Of a DNA stretch of 64,000 nt, positions 17,991 to 27,598 are shown piece after piece (the stretch's first letter is position 1; the number at the start of each line of letters is the position of its first letter). The notes under the pieces are model-generated. The model was not told where the DNA came from, ran no database searches, and was given only the letters and a program-made list of their open reading frames with translations. The translations under genes were made by a program, and so were the position numbers. The stretch is taken from positions 2,418,001-2,482,000 of the forward strand of contig CBDHGL010000003.1 in NCBI GenBank assembly GCA_965263105.1, read 5' to 3'. The stretch comes from JBCCTX01 sp965263105 (GTDB lineage: Bacteria; Bacteroidota; Bacteroidia; J057).

Positions 17991-19211
17991 ATGTTCCCTT
18001 CAGATTACAGGCAACACGTTCAGAGAATCATTGATTCGAAAGAGTTTGGGAGGTCGGAGGCTTATGCTCGCTTATTGACCTATATCGTGGAGAAGAGTGT
18101 CAAAGAGGATATACCCAAGGAGTCTACTATTGCCATAGAGGTCTTTGGCAAGGGGCCTGATTTCAATTCCTCGGAGGATACCTTGGTACGTGTATATATG
18201 CACAATCTTCGAAAGAAACTGGGGGCTTATTATCAGCAATCTGGCTCTCAGGAATTGCACCATTTGGTAATTCTCAAGGGAAAATACCAGGCTATCTTTT
18301 TCCCTAAATCCGAATTGGAGAAGCAAGGGGAAGAAAAAGAGTTTTCCTCCCCTTGGAAATCCAGTTTGGGGGTCCTAGTCCTGTTAAGCCTAGGTTTGTG
18401 TTGTTCGTTGGCCTACAATATTTATCAGGTTCAGCAAACAAGAACTTCTCTTCCTTTTGAGGAGGAAATTATGGGGAGTGAACTCTGGGGGCCCCTCTTT
18501 GAGTCCCAAGAACCAGTTAATCTTGTTTTGGGAGACATCTTCGTGTTCGAGGAGTACGATTCTGTTTTGGACCGATCGAGAACCATTCGAGATGCGCTTA
18601 TCAATTCTGAGCAGGAATTGGATTCATTGGTAAGGGAAAAGAATCCTTTTGGGGATCGGAGGCCTTCTGTTTCTCCCAATCCTTTATTAATGAAGGCACA
18701 TGCCCTGGGCTTAGCTAATCTTGCCCCCATTATGGAGGTCTACGGGGGAGGAGCTTCCCCTAGGTTGATATCAAGGATGGTTTCGGAAAACTTCCAAGAA
18801 GGTCCGATGGTCTACATGGGCATGTTTAAAAGTTTAGGCCCCTTAGCCTATGTATTTGAATCCTCCCAATTTGCCCTTTTGCCCAATCTAAATGGCTTGA
18901 TGCATAGACCAGATTCTATGCTTCTTGAAGGCAGCGGCGCCCATACGGCGCATCATACGGATGTAGCGTATTTTTCTCAGCGAAAAGGGCCGAATGGCAA
19001 TACGATTTGGATTTTGGCTGCCCTTACGGATACGGGAATGCTCCAAATTTCCCAGAAACTTTCCGATTTTGAAGGCCTTCCCCAATTTGAAGCGATGTTG
19101 AAACAGGAATTGGGAAACTTTCCAGAGGAATGGGAGGCCGTATTTTGGGTAAAGGGCTTTGATAGAACCCATCTAGAGATGGAATTGGCTTTTGCCTATC
19201 CCCTAAGGTAA
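17991..19211 (+). CDS. Membrane-anchored winged-helix regulator
   Basis: A 406-residue protein. Residues about 1-110 match the winged-helix domain common in Planctomycetes, Acidobacteria and Bacteroidota near PSCyt genes: ALLTY-like LLTYIVEKSVKEDIPKEST, the core AIEVFGKGPDFNSSEDTLVR, and HNLRKKLGAYYQ. A single TM helix follows (about 115-137), then a 260-residue periplasmic domain without recognised motifs. It could sense a periplasmic signal and control the divergent DUF1501/DUF1553 pair. ATG 17991 is preferred to the TTG at 17976 because the wing domain starts immediately after it. Confidence 0.75.
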   Translation: MFPSDYRQHVQRIIDSKEFGRSEAYARLLTYIVEKSVKEDIPKESTIAIEVFGKGPDFNSSEDTLVRVYMHNLRKKLGAYYQQSGSQELHHLVILKGKYQAIFFPKSELEKQGEEKEFSSPWKSSLGVLVLLSLGLCCSLAYNIYQVQQTRTSLPFEEEIMGSELWGPLFESQEPVNLVLGDIFVFEEYDSVLDRSRTIRDALINSEQELDSLVREKNPFGDRRPSVSPNPLLMKAHALGLANLAPIMEVYGGGASPRLISRMVSENFQEGPMVYMGMFKSLGPLAYVFESSQFALLPNLNGLMHRPDSMLLEGSGAHTAHHTDVAYFSQRKGPNGNTIWILAALTDTGMLQISQKLSDFEGLPQFEAMLKQELGNFPEEWEAVFWVKGFDRTHLEMELAFAYPLR

Positions 19212-19305
19212 TTGCATTCTGACTGTAGCTTCAAGTCCTTATCCTTTATAGGGATGGTGTTTTTCCTCAACTTCCTACCCCAAAGTATGAGAGAGTCAAT
19301 CAAAG

Positions 19306-19362
19306 AAAAAGCCCCCTCCGCCAGGTGGCGAAAGGAGCAAAACAGGTATAATGGGCTTTTTT
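19306..19362. terminator. Bidirectional terminator between convergent genes
   Basis: AAAAAGCCC (19306-19314) and GGGCTTTTT (19353-19361) form the base of a long stem with a smaller CGCCA/TGGCG hairpin inside, with A and T runs on both sides. It lies between the winged-helix regulator (+) and the polysaccharide lyase gene (-) and can stop transcription from both. Confidence 0.72.
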
Positions 19363-19371
19363 GTGGAAGTC

Positions 19372-22170
19372 TTAGTGACGGACCACAATTTTTTCAAACT
19401 GAACTCCTTCGGCTGATTCCCGAACCACTACGTACATTCCTTCAGGAATATGAGAAAGATCCAGGGATTGCAATCCAGTTGAGAACACCTTCTCGATAAA
19501 GGGTACTCCATTTAAATCGGTCAAACTTATCCGAGAATTAGTTGTAAGATCCACGAATAGATGTTTGTCCGCTACATTGGGATAAACGATCAGTTCTTCT
19601 TTTGCTGTAGATATTTCCGAGCCTGCGAACCGAAAGCCAGAAGAACTCGCTGTTTGTGTGGATGTCTGTGTCAAGCAGCCCTTCACCTGCACATCCGCCA
19701 GAGATAGGTGGGCTCGTCCTTCCAATTGTATACGAACATATCTTCCTTGTATATTCTCCAAAGGGATAGTTATACCGGGGTTAGGTGCCTGAGATTGAAA
19801 GGATCTCCATATTTGGCTGTTTGCCAAACTAGTAGCTAGGGTATTGTTTCCAAATGCTTGTTCGGAAACCATGACATACGCATTTTCAAGCCGGTCTTGG
19901 CAACAGTCTGTTCTTCCAGAATAGGAGATTTCAGAAAGGGTGTATGTTGCTCCCAGGTCGACTTCCCACCATGCATTTTGATCGTACCGTGTATGCGTAA
20001 CCCCTCCTGACTTCCAGGGACCCTTATCTGTACTGACGTCTGAATCTACTGCTCGATCAGCGGATCCATTCGCATAGATACTGGACTGCCTAGCGGTTTT
20101 CTGTAAGGCTACATTATCAGGTATTTCGCATAACTCTACAGGAGCTTCGGTGGGTTCCTCTGTCTCTTCTTCTTCCTCGGGGCCCATGTCTGTAGGTGTA
20201 CACCCGAAAACCTTAACATCTGCGAGAGAAAGACTGGCTTTGCCTTCCAACTGAATTCTGACATATCTTCCAAGTATACTTCCCGTTTCGAGGCTAATTT
20301 TGGGATTCGGAAAACTTGTCTGCTTACTATGCCAGATATTGGGGTTTGCTAAGCTGTTGGCAAGGGGGTTAGTGCCAAAAGGCTCATTGGATACCATTAC
20401 ATAGGCATTCTCCAATCGCTCTTTACAGCAATCTGTTCGACCGGTGTATTCAATTTTTGAGATGTCAAATGAGCTGCCTAAATCCACTTCCCACCAGGCG
20501 TTTTGGTCTGACTTGGTGTGGGTTACTCCTCCTGTTCGCCAGGGCCCCTGGTCGGTCCTTTCATCCCTATCCACTGCTCGATCTGCGCTTCCATTTCCGT
20601 AGGTGCTGGACTGTTGGGCAGCTTTTTCCAATGCCACGTTGCTAGGGCTGTCGCAAGGTTCTACAGGAGGATCTGCTGGTTCTTCAGGCTCCTCCGGTTC
20701 GGGCTCCGGCTCAGGTCCTGTCTCCTGCTCTTGGTCAGGGGATTCACATCCCATGACCTTGAAATCTGAAAGAGAAAGGTATTCATTGGCCTCCAATTGA
20801 ACGCGAATGTATCTTCCTCGGACATTGCCGGTATTTAGGGTAATACTGGGTGCTGGAAAATCCGTACGTTTGGTGCTCCATATCTCAGGGTTATTCAGGT
20901 GGTCTGTTAGAGAAGTACTTTTAAATCGTTGCTGAGAAATCAGGATATGCGCATTGGCTAATCGATTCTGGCAGCAATCGGTACGACCCTTATAAGTAAT
21001 CTGAGAAATGGTATAAACTCCTCCGAGGTCCACCTCCCACCAGGGATTGGGTTCTTTCAGGGTATGAGTGGGGCCATCGTCGTCCAAGGTACTAGCTGTC
21101 GGACCGGTGTAGGCGTCTACGGCTTTGTTGGAGGTTCCCTTACTATGGATACTCGATTGATTGGTTTGCTTATTGAACGCCAGATTGGTAAGCTCTGTAC
21201 ACGCTTCAGGAGGAGTTGAGTTATAAGCAGGTTCTTCTATTAAGGAAATATTTCTAGGTACAACTGCCTCAAATCCTGTTGCCCCCAAATTGCCTCCCAA
21301 TTCCATCCTCAAGGGGCCCATATAGCGAATTACTACTCGGTCCTCCGCTTTAATTTGACCAGGCAGTTTATCGGCCGATTCGTGTCTGTATACTCCCCAT
21401 CGCAAATGCGGGCAGGCATCATCAGGCCTCATGGTCTTGGTATTGAGAATTTGAGCCGATGGTGTAGTAGTGTAAGCATGGTTGGGAAACTCCTGATTTC
21501 CCTCAAACATCCAAACCTTAATATATCCGTTGTTGGATTTACTGTACTTGATTTCAGCTACGAAGTCATACCATTTGTCTTCTTGAATTGTGCCAATATC
21601 AGCCGCTTTTTGTTCGTAGGTTTTAATTTTCAATTTTTTGCCTGGACTCATCACCAATTGAGTTCCTGGGCCTCCCGAGCCACAGTTATTGCGGAATTGC
21701 AAAAAGGTGGTAGTATGGGAATCGTCAATGTCTGTCCACTTATCCGACCAGCCAAACCATACGGTTTCCCCTTCCTTTGCGCCAAAAGATCGGTATGGGG
21801 CTTCGGCATTTAGCTCTGCACGTTCTGCTGTATTGTTTTGGTTGCAGGTTTCTAAAACACTGGCGTCGGTCCAAAATTTTACTGAAGGAGAGTTGTTAAA
21901 ACGCTGCTGTTCGGTAGAACCAAAGGTAATTCTTACCGTTTTGGTATTGTCCTGTCCACCCGGTTGGTCGGTATTGCCACAGTTATAGGCTTTTTTCCAG
22001 AATCCCAGCCCGGAATCGCCGAAGTTCCAGAGAAAAGCCCTATCAGCTTGTTCCTGGGCCAGGATAATATTACTTATCAGAGAAACTCCGATAAAGACTA
22101 TTAGAGAAACCTTTACTTTACTTGTAAATGTGTGTGCTTGCCTAATAGTTTTTGGGTTAGTTTGAAACAT
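19372..22170 (-). CDS. Secreted heparin-lyase-like protein with three F-type-lectin domains and T9SS tail
   Basis: A 932-residue secreted protein. After a signal region (residues about 20-40), residues 45-290 resemble the heparin lyase I/polysaccharide lyase family, with TAERAELNAEAPYRSFGA and a jelly-roll pattern. Three F5/8-type, fucolectin-like domains follow at about 325-475, 510-660 and 685-830. Each has the RTDCCxxR block, matching the RxDx4R fucose-binding core of F-type lectins. Acidic Pro/Glu linkers separate them. Residues about 850-932 are a type IX secretion sorting domain (LSHIPEGMYVV near the end). It probably cuts an acidic polysaccharide while gripping fucosylated glycans at the cell surface. 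It is divergent from a sulfatase gene. Confidence 0.87.
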   Translation of the reverse strand: MFQTNPKTIRQAHTFTSKVKVSLIVFIGVSLISNIILAQEQADRAFLWNFGDSGLGFWKKAYNCGNTDQPGGQDNTKTVRITFGSTEQQRFNNSPSVKFWTDASVLETCNQNNTAERAELNAEAPYRSFGAKEGETVWFGWSDKWTDIDDSHTTTFLQFRNNCGSGGPGTQLVMSPGKKLKIKTYEQKAADIGTIQEDKWYDFVAEIKYSKSNNGYIKVWMFEGNQEFPNHAYTTTPSAQILNTKTMRPDDACPHLRWGVYRHESADKLPGQIKAEDRVVIRYMGPLRMELGGNLGATGFEAVVPRNISLIEEPAYNSTPPEACTELTNLAFNKQTNQSSIHSKGTSNKAVDAYTGPTASTLDDDGPTHTLKEPNPWWEVDLGGVYTISQITYKGRTDCCQNRLANAHILISQQRFKSTSLTDHLNNPEIWSTKRTDFPAPSITLNTGNVRGRYIRVQLEANEYLSLSDFKVMGCESPDQEQETGPEPEPEPEEPEEPADPPVEPCDSPSNVALEKAAQQSSTYGNGSADRAVDRDERTDQGPWRTGGVTHTKSDQNAWWEVDLGSSFDISKIEYTGRTDCCKERLENAYVMVSNEPFGTNPLANSLANPNIWHSKQTSFPNPKISLETGSILGRYVRIQLEGKASLSLADVKVFGCTPTDMGPEEEEETEEPTEAPVELCEIPDNVALQKTARQSSIYANGSADRAVDSDVSTDKGPWKSGGVTHTRYDQNAWWEVDLGATYTLSEISYSGRTDCCQDRLENAYVMVSEQAFGNNTLATSLANSQIWRSFQSQAPNPGITIPLENIQGRYVRIQLEGRAHLSLADVQVKGCLTQTSTQTASSSGFRFAGSEISTAKEELIVYPNVADKHLFVDLTTNSRISLTDLNGVPFIEKVFSTGLQSLDLSHIPEGMYVVVRESAEGVQFEKIVVRH

Positions 22171-22401
22171 AGGTATTATTTTGTCTTCCCTTTGATCAAA
22201 GGCCCTGCCAGATAACTAAATCCTGGGGTAAGGTATTGGAAGTAAGGAGATTAGAGCTGAATATAACACGGAATGGAATACTTGTTTTTTTAACTTTTTG
22301 TTATATATCTCTCACATTATGTTAAAATTGTCTATGGGACGTGAATAAAATCCCAGATGTTGTGTATTTTTCCTTTCACTATTTGTTAGCTTTTTTTCTT
22401 T

Positions 22402-24180
22402 ATGCCTAGCTCATTTCATTCTCCCGGAGTAATCCTTTTGCTTGTCTTCCTAAGCTATTCCTGCAGCCTTTCAGAGCCTTCTGATGGCTCTCCCTCGTCC
22501 CCCAACGTGGTCATTATCCTAACAGACGATCAGGGCTGGGGGGATTTAAGTATGAATGGCAACCCTCTTGTAAGCACGCCCAATATCGATGGAATGGCAA
22601 AAAAGGGCCTTACCATGGAGCACTTCTATGTTAATTCTGTGTGTTCTCCCACCCGAGCCGCTTTGCTGACAGGTAGATATGCCGTAAGAGGGGGAGTATA
22701 TAGTACTTCCGCTGGGGGAGAACGCTTGGACTTAGACGAAAGGACTTTCGCTCAGGCCATGCAAGGTCATGGCTATGCCACAGGTGCCTTTGGCAAGTGG
22801 CACAATGGGATGCAGTATCCCTATCATCCCAATGCGAGGGGCTTTGATGAGTTTTATGGCTATTGCTCTGGGCATTGGGGAAGTTATGTTGATGCACTTT
22901 TAGAGCATAATGGAGAATTGGTTGAATCGGAGGGCTATTTGACAGATGTACTTACCGATAAGGCCATGGAATTTGTGGAAAGCCACCAAGATGAGCCCTT
23001 TCTAGTTTACCTGCCCTTGAATACGCCCCATAGCCCTATGCAAGTAGGGGAGCCCTGGTGGGAAAAATTTGCTCAAGCAGAATTGCCAGAACATCGATAT
23101 AGGGATAAAGAAAGGATCAATCATACCCGGGCGGCCTATGCCATGGCTGAGAATATAGATTGGAATGTGGGGCGTATAATTCAAAAACTGAGGGACTTGG
23201 GATTGGAAGAAAATACGATAGTCATGTATTTTTCCGATAATGGCCCTAATGGCTGGCGCTGGAATGGGGGTATGGAAGGGATTAAGGGGAGTACCAATGA
23301 GGGAGGGCTCAGGTCTCCTTTTGTTGCCCAGTGGCCAGCAAAGATTTCTGCTGGGAAAAGTATAAAACAAATTGCAGCAGTCGAAGACTTATTTCCAACT
23401 GTGTTGGAATTGACGGGTATTCCTTACCGAGGTTCCAAGGCCTTAGATGGAAAGAGCCTGGCCCCTTTATTTCTAGAGGACTCCCCCAAATGGGAAGAAC
23501 GCACCTTGCTGAACCATTGGCGAGGAAGAACAAGCGTTCGAAACCAGCGCTTTCGACTCTCTGATCTGGGAGCCCTGTATGATATGGAGGCAGATTATGG
23601 CCAAACTATTGATGTGAAGGATTCCTTTCCTGAAGTATATGCTAGCTTTAATGCTATTAAGGATTCCTGGGAGAAGGAGGTGCTAAGTGAACTTCCTAAA
23701 GAAGACGATCGGACCTTTCCCCTAGGCCATTCCGAATTTAGCCGTACCCAACTCCCGGCAAGGGATGGGATAGCTCATGGAAATATTGAGCGCTCCAACC
23801 GCTGGCCAAACTGTTCTTTTTATACTAACTGGACTTCAGAAAAAGATAGTATTACCTGGGAGGTGGAAGTTTTGGAATCGGGAAGCTTTCAGGTGGAGTT
23901 ATTTTATACTTGTAAACCCGAAAACACAGGGGTTGAACTCATACTTTCTTCTGGAGGTACATCTATCCGAAAAACGGTTGATAAGGCTTTCGATCCTCCA
24001 TTGAGAGGTATGGAGCACGACAAATTCGAACGTGGGGAGTCATATGTAAAGGATTGGGCTAGGCTAGAAATGGGGGAAATCTCCCTGGAGCGAGGCCAGC
24101 AGACTATTTCCTTGAAAGCTCCCTATATTTCTGGTGATGAAGCCGTGGATGTACGATTGATTATGCTAAACCGAAGGTAA
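22402..24180 (+). CDS. Sulfatase (formylglycine type), lipoprotein
   Basis: A 592-residue sulfatase. Residues 81-85 (CSPTR) give the modification motif, with Cys81 expected to become formylglycine. ILTDDQGWGDLSMNG supplies metal-binding aspartates, and GKWHNG and the FSDNGPNG block complete the active site. The N-terminus ends in a lipobox-like LSYSC, so it is probably an exported lipoprotein. About 100 residues after the catalytic domain may be a second beta-sandwich domain. Its divergent partner encodes a heparin-lyase/lectin protein, which points to sulfated polysaccharide use. No formylglycine-generating enzyme lies in the window. Confidence 0.93.
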   Translation: MPSSFHSPGVILLLVFLSYSCSLSEPSDGSPSSPNVVIILTDDQGWGDLSMNGNPLVSTPNIDGMAKKGLTMEHFYVNSVCSPTRAALLTGRYAVRGGVYSTSAGGERLDLDERTFAQAMQGHGYATGAFGKWHNGMQYPYHPNARGFDEFYGYCSGHWGSYVDALLEHNGELVESEGYLTDVLTDKAMEFVESHQDEPFLVYLPLNTPHSPMQVGEPWWEKFAQAELPEHRYRDKERINHTRAAYAMAENIDWNVGRIIQKLRDLGLEENTIVMYFSDNGPNGWRWNGGMEGIKGSTNEGGLRSPFVAQWPAKISAGKSIKQIAAVEDLFPTVLELTGIPYRGSKALDGKSLAPLFLEDSPKWEERTLLNHWRGRTSVRNQRFRLSDLGALYDMEADYGQTIDVKDSFPEVYASFNAIKDSWEKEVLSELPKEDDRTFPLGHSEFSRTQLPARDGIAHGNIERSNRWPNCSFYTNWTSEKDSITWEVEVLESGSFQVELFYTCKPENTGVELILSSGGTSIRKTVDKAFDPPLRGMEHDKFERGESYVKDWARLEMGEISLERGQQTISLKAPYISGDEAVDVRLIMLNRR

Positions 24181-24202
24181 GGGGTCGTCCATCTGTTGGA
24201 TC

Positions 24203-25051
24203 TCAAACCAGATAGGCCAACACCGCTGAAAAGCAGATGGACATGAACATTTCCAGTAATCCTACCCCTATGTTGCGATCTGATACAATCTCGGTGACCA
24301 TGTTGGAATGTCTTAGGATAAAGCGGTCGAAGATAAGTTTTACTCCTGCCAGGTAAACGAACACAATGGCTATATCTATACCTAGGCGGGTAAGGTCAGG
24401 GATCCAGCCTTCAAAGTCCCCAGATACGGCTTTCATGATAATGATACCAATAGCGATCATGCCTCCTGAAAAGCCCAATCCAGCAGCGACATTGTCTTGC
24501 TCAATTTCGTCGTGTACATCAAAAGGGGTTAGCCAGGTATATAAAAAGGCAAATATGATGAGACATATCTGTCCGATGAGAAAAAACACAAAAGCTGTCA
24601 ATGGACTTCCTCCCTCCCCATGAATGGCACCGGCAATCACCAATCCTGAGGCAATATATAGTCCGGCTTCTACAGCTCCTGTACCAGGGTTCTGATCGTG
24701 TAGAATTTCCTTGGTAGGGGAGAATTTATATAAAATCAATTTGTCGTTTACAAGCCGTGTAAGGTTGAGTAGAACAATACCTGCGAGGGAATAAGAACTT
24801 ACCATGAGGACGTCATAAGAAAAATCATAGGAAGGTCCGTCAAGAGCCCCAATATAAACAAAGGTGATCCCTACAAAATATCCCGTTACGCTTACCGCAA
24901 CAGCGTAATTATCCTTTATAGTCAGTTCTTCATCCAGGCTAAATTTTGAGAAAAATCCTTTTACCCATTTGGCGAGGAAAATCAAGATAAAGTACATCAG
25001 AATGTAGGTAGCTCCCTCCAGTAATAACTCAATATTTATGTAGGTATTCAT
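24203..25051 (-). CDS. DUF350 integral membrane protein
   Basis: A 282-residue protein with two tandem DUF350 units (about 15-140 and 150-280). Each carries a glycine-rich membrane segment (VAVSVTGYFVGITFVYIGAL and VAAGLGFSGGMIAIGIIIMK), and there are about eight TM helices in total. DUF350 proteins have no proven function; some neighbour potassium-channel or stress genes. It is convergent with the sulfatase gene at 22 bases and shares no operon. Confidence 0.85.
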   Translation of the reverse strand: MNTYINIELLLEGATYILMYFILIFLAKWVKGFFSKFSLDEELTIKDNYAVAVSVTGYFVGITFVYIGALDGPSYDFSYDVLMVSSYSLAGIVLLNLTRLVNDKLILYKFSPTKEILHDQNPGTGAVEAGLYIASGLVIAGAIHGEGGSPLTAFVFFLIGQICLIIFAFLYTWLTPFDVHDEIEQDNVAAGLGFSGGMIAIGIIIMKAVSGDFEGWIPDLTRLGIDIAIVFVYLAGVKLIFDRFILRHSNMVTEIVSDRNIGVGLLEMFMSICFSAVLAYLV

Positions 25052-25382
25052 ATGGGCAATAAAATGTTTGTGGATTTACAACCTTGCGGAACAATTTGGA
25101 GTATATAAGTAAAGATAGAATTTTTTTTGTAGTTCTGATATTTGCAACCTTTTTGTTCTTCCCAACATCTATATATCAGAATCCTTTACCTAAAGCTTCC
25201 CAAACCTCTGCTTTCCTGTGAAAATCCATAAGAAATTCGGTAAAGAATAATTTACAATTATTTAATTACCTATTGCTTGTAATGTGGAATTATTCCCATT
25301 CCTTTGCAGGCAAAATGAGGTGGATTAGGAAAGAATAAATTGTTTGTTCCGATAAAAAGACAACCTGATAATTCACACAACA
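25052..25382. other. AT-rich gene-free stretch, 331 bases
   Basis: It separates the divergent DUF350 gene from the small TonB_C-like gene. I see no gene, tRNA, clear hairpin or consensus promoter in it. Confidence 0.5.
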
Positions 25383-25751
25383 ATGAAAGCATTATTACTA
25401 TCTTGCCTGATTGCTTTTTGTTTGCCTTCCCAAGCGAATGAAAGCATAGATAAGGGACCTTTAACTGTTTATGAACAATTGAGGAAACACGTCAGATTTT
25501 CAACATTCAGCCAAAGAAATCAATTAGAAGGGAAGGTTTATGTGCGTTTCTTTGTTGACGAATACCATGTGGTTCGCATTCGGGTGATTTCAGGATCCAA
25601 TAAGCAATTGACTCGCTATGTCCGCCAGAGGTTACATAACAAGGAAGTATTTGGTCAGACTATTCAGAAATACAAGGATTACGAAATGACTTTTTCCTAT
25701 TTCTCCCCCTATCGGATAGGCGGGAGGACGGGAAACCGACCGTTGAGGTGA
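25383..25751 (+). CDS. Small secreted TonB_C-like protein
   Basis: A 122-residue protein with a signal peptide (MKALLLSCLIAFCLPSQA). Residues about 30-110 resemble a TonB C-terminal fold, with LEGKVYVRFFVDEYHVVRIR as its beta-alpha-beta core. It lacks the membrane anchor and Pro-rich stalk of TonB, so it is not an energy transducer by itself. Similar short TonB_C proteins are frequent in Bacteroidota and of unknown use. It stands alone before the nuoE promoter. Confidence 0.6.
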   Translation: MKALLLSCLIAFCLPSQANESIDKGPLTVYEQLRKHVRFSTFSQRNQLEGKVYVRFFVDEYHVVRIRVISGSNKQLTRYVRQRLHNKEVFGQTIQKYKDYEMTFSYFSPYRIGGRTGNRPLR

Positions 25752-25864
25752 GAATAAACTAGGGCCGAAGTTGTGTGAGGGAAGAGGAGTGAGTAATAAC
25801 TTGTTAAACACCCTTAACTCTTGCCCCTTGTTGCTCTCGTCTACAAAGCAAACCCATCCTCCCC

Positions 25865-25894
25865 TTGTGAATAAGGAATTGCTGTGTATATTTG
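25865..25894 (+). promoter_or_regulatory. Bacteroidota-type promoter for nuoE-carA-thrAB
   Basis: TTG (25865-25867), exactly 19 bases, then TATATTTG (25887-25894). This is a full match to TTG-N19-TAnnTTTG. Transcription would start near 25901, only a few bases before the nuoE ATG at 25904, which implies a nearly leaderless mRNA. It also rules out the TTG at 25892 as the start codon, because that lies inside the -7 element. Confidence 0.75.
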
Positions 25895-25903
25895 TCCCGG
25901 AAT

Positions 25904-26449
25904 ATGGAAAACACAGAATATACCTTTACAGCAGCAGAAAAAAAGGCTATTCAACAACATGTGGATAAGTATCCAGAGAAGCGTTCGGCTGTTATGCCGG
26001 CCTTGTGGATCGCACAGGAAAAATTTGGCTGGCTATCGAATGAAGCCATCAAACTGGTTGCCACAACCTTGGAGCTTCCCTACTCACATGTATATGGGGT
26101 TGCTAGCTTTTACACCATGTATTTGAAAGAAGATATAGCTCCCAATTTGGTGGAGGTATGTACCTGTTTTTCCTGTGGCGAAGTAGGTGGACCTGAGACT
26201 TTTGCCTTCCTCAAAGAATACTTGGAAGTAGATGAAAAAGGGAGGAGCAAGGATGGTAAGATTTGGGTCAGGCAGGCGGAGTGTTTGGGGGCTTGTGATA
26301 CTGCTCCCATGTGTCAAGTTAACAACAAGCGCTACGTTCACCATTTAACAGAAGAAAAGGTAAAAGAATTGGTAGCTACCCTTAGAAAAGGAGAGGAGCT
26401 TTCCTATGAACAAATTCCTTTATCAGATCAAAAGATCATTGAAGACTGA
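25904..26449 (+). CDS. nuoE: NADH-quinone oxidoreductase 24 kDa subunit (NuoE-like)
   Basis: A 181-residue thioredoxin-fold ferredoxin subunit. VCTCFSCGEVGG and AECLGACDTAPMC supply the four cysteines for the N1a-type 2Fe-2S cluster. In complex I, NuoE pairs with NuoF, but neither NuoF nor other Nuo subunits are present here. A stand-alone member could serve complex I encoded elsewhere or another NAD(P)H-linked dehydrogenase. The stop overlaps the carA start (TGATG), so it heads a coupled set nuoE-carA-thrA-thrB. Confidence 0.88.
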   Translation: MENTEYTFTAAEKKAIQQHVDKYPEKRSAVMPALWIAQEKFGWLSNEAIKLVATTLELPYSHVYGVASFYTMYLKEDIAPNLVEVCTCFSCGEVGGPETFAFLKEYLEVDEKGRSKDGKIWVRQAECLGACDTAPMCQVNNKRYVHHLTEEKVKELVATLRKGEELSYEQIPLSDQKIIED

Positions 26450-27567
26450 TGATGAAATATAAGAAGCATGAGCCAGCCTATCTTCTACTGGAAGATGGGC
26501 TTTTTTTTGAAGGACAAGCTATTGGAAAACGCGGTACAACCCGAGGAGAATTGTGCTTTAACACCAGCATGACTGGGTACCAGGAAGTATTCACAGACCC
26601 TTCCTATTACGGACAAATTCTCATCGAAACCCATTCACATATTGGCAATTATGGCGTTCACTTCCAGGAATATGAAAGTGCTTCTGCAAAGATTTCTGGG
26701 CTGGTAGTTAAAAATTTCTCTTCGACCTATTCTCGCTCTCAAGCCATCGAATCTTTGGATTCCTTCCTCATGCACAACAACACTGTTGGGATTTCCCAGG
26801 TGGATACGCGGCGTCTGGTAACCCATATTCGGAGTAAGGGGGCCATGAATGCCATTATCTCTTCCGAGATTACGGAATTAAAAAAGCTTAAGCGCTTACT
26901 CAAGGATTGGCCCTCCATGGATGGTTTAGAACTGGCAAGTAAGGTCAGCACGGTTCAGCCTTATTTTCACGGAAATCCCAATTCAGCCTTTCGTGTATCT
27001 GTATTGGATCTAGGAATCAAAACCAATATATTGGATTGTTTGGCGCAGAGGGGTTTTTATATGAAGGTATTTCCTGCCACTTCATCTTTTGAAGAATTGA
27101 GATCTTTTGATCCCCATGGCTATTTTATCTCAAATGGCCCAGGAGATCCTGCTGCCATGCCTTATGCTGTCAAAACGGTCCAAGCCATTTTAGAGGAGGA
27201 TAAGCCGCTATTTGGCATTTGTCTGGGGCATCAATTGCTAGCACTTGCTTGTGGGGTTCCTACCTTTAAGATGCATCACGGTCACAGGGGCGCTAATCAT
27301 CCTGTAAAAAATCTCCTTACCGGAACCTGCTCGATTACCAGCCAAAATCATGGCTTTGGGGTTTCGGAGAAAGCAATAAGAGAATCTCAAGACGTGGTAG
27401 TTACCCATGTCAATTTGAATGATCAATCTATAGAAGGCATACGGATTAGAAATAAAAAAGCCTTTTCTGTTCAGTTCCACCCAGAAGCTTCTCCTGGCCC
27501 TCACGATAGCTATTATTTATTTGAGGAATTTAAGGAGATGATCGCTGGGGATGAGGTCCTCGTGTAA
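26449..27567 (+). CDS. carA: Carbamoyl-phosphate synthase small subunit
   Basis: A 372-residue glutaminase subunit that feeds ammonia to CarB for carbamoyl phosphate in arginine and pyrimidine synthesis. The N-terminal CPSase_sm domain (about 8-150) has GELCFNTSMTGYQEVFTDPS. The class I amidotransferase domain (about 180-365) has the nucleophile Cys258 in GICLGHQLL and the His/Glu pair in HPEAS. Its start overlaps the nuoE stop. The large subunit carB is not in the window. An ATG three bases further on would serve equally well. Confidence 0.95.
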   Translation: MMKYKKHEPAYLLLEDGLFFEGQAIGKRGTTRGELCFNTSMTGYQEVFTDPSYYGQILIETHSHIGNYGVHFQEYESASAKISGLVVKNFSSTYSRSQAIESLDSFLMHNNTVGISQVDTRRLVTHIRSKGAMNAIISSEITELKKLKRLLKDWPSMDGLELASKVSTVQPYFHGNPNSAFRVSVLDLGIKTNILDCLAQRGFYMKVFPATSSFEELRSFDPHGYFISNGPGDPAAMPYAVKTVQAILEEDKPLFGICLGHQLLALACGVPTFKMHHGHRGANHPVKNLLTGTCSITSQNHGFGVSEKAIRESQDVVVTHVNLNDQSIEGIRIRNKKAFSVQFHPEASPGPHDSYYLFEEFKEMIAGDEVLV

Positions 27568-27598
27568 TCATTCCTGAATCCGATAAATACCCTTTGAG

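Noticed and set aside
19212..19499. Plus-strand frame after the winged-helix regulator
   Set aside because: It runs through a bidirectional terminator into the antisense of the lyase gene.
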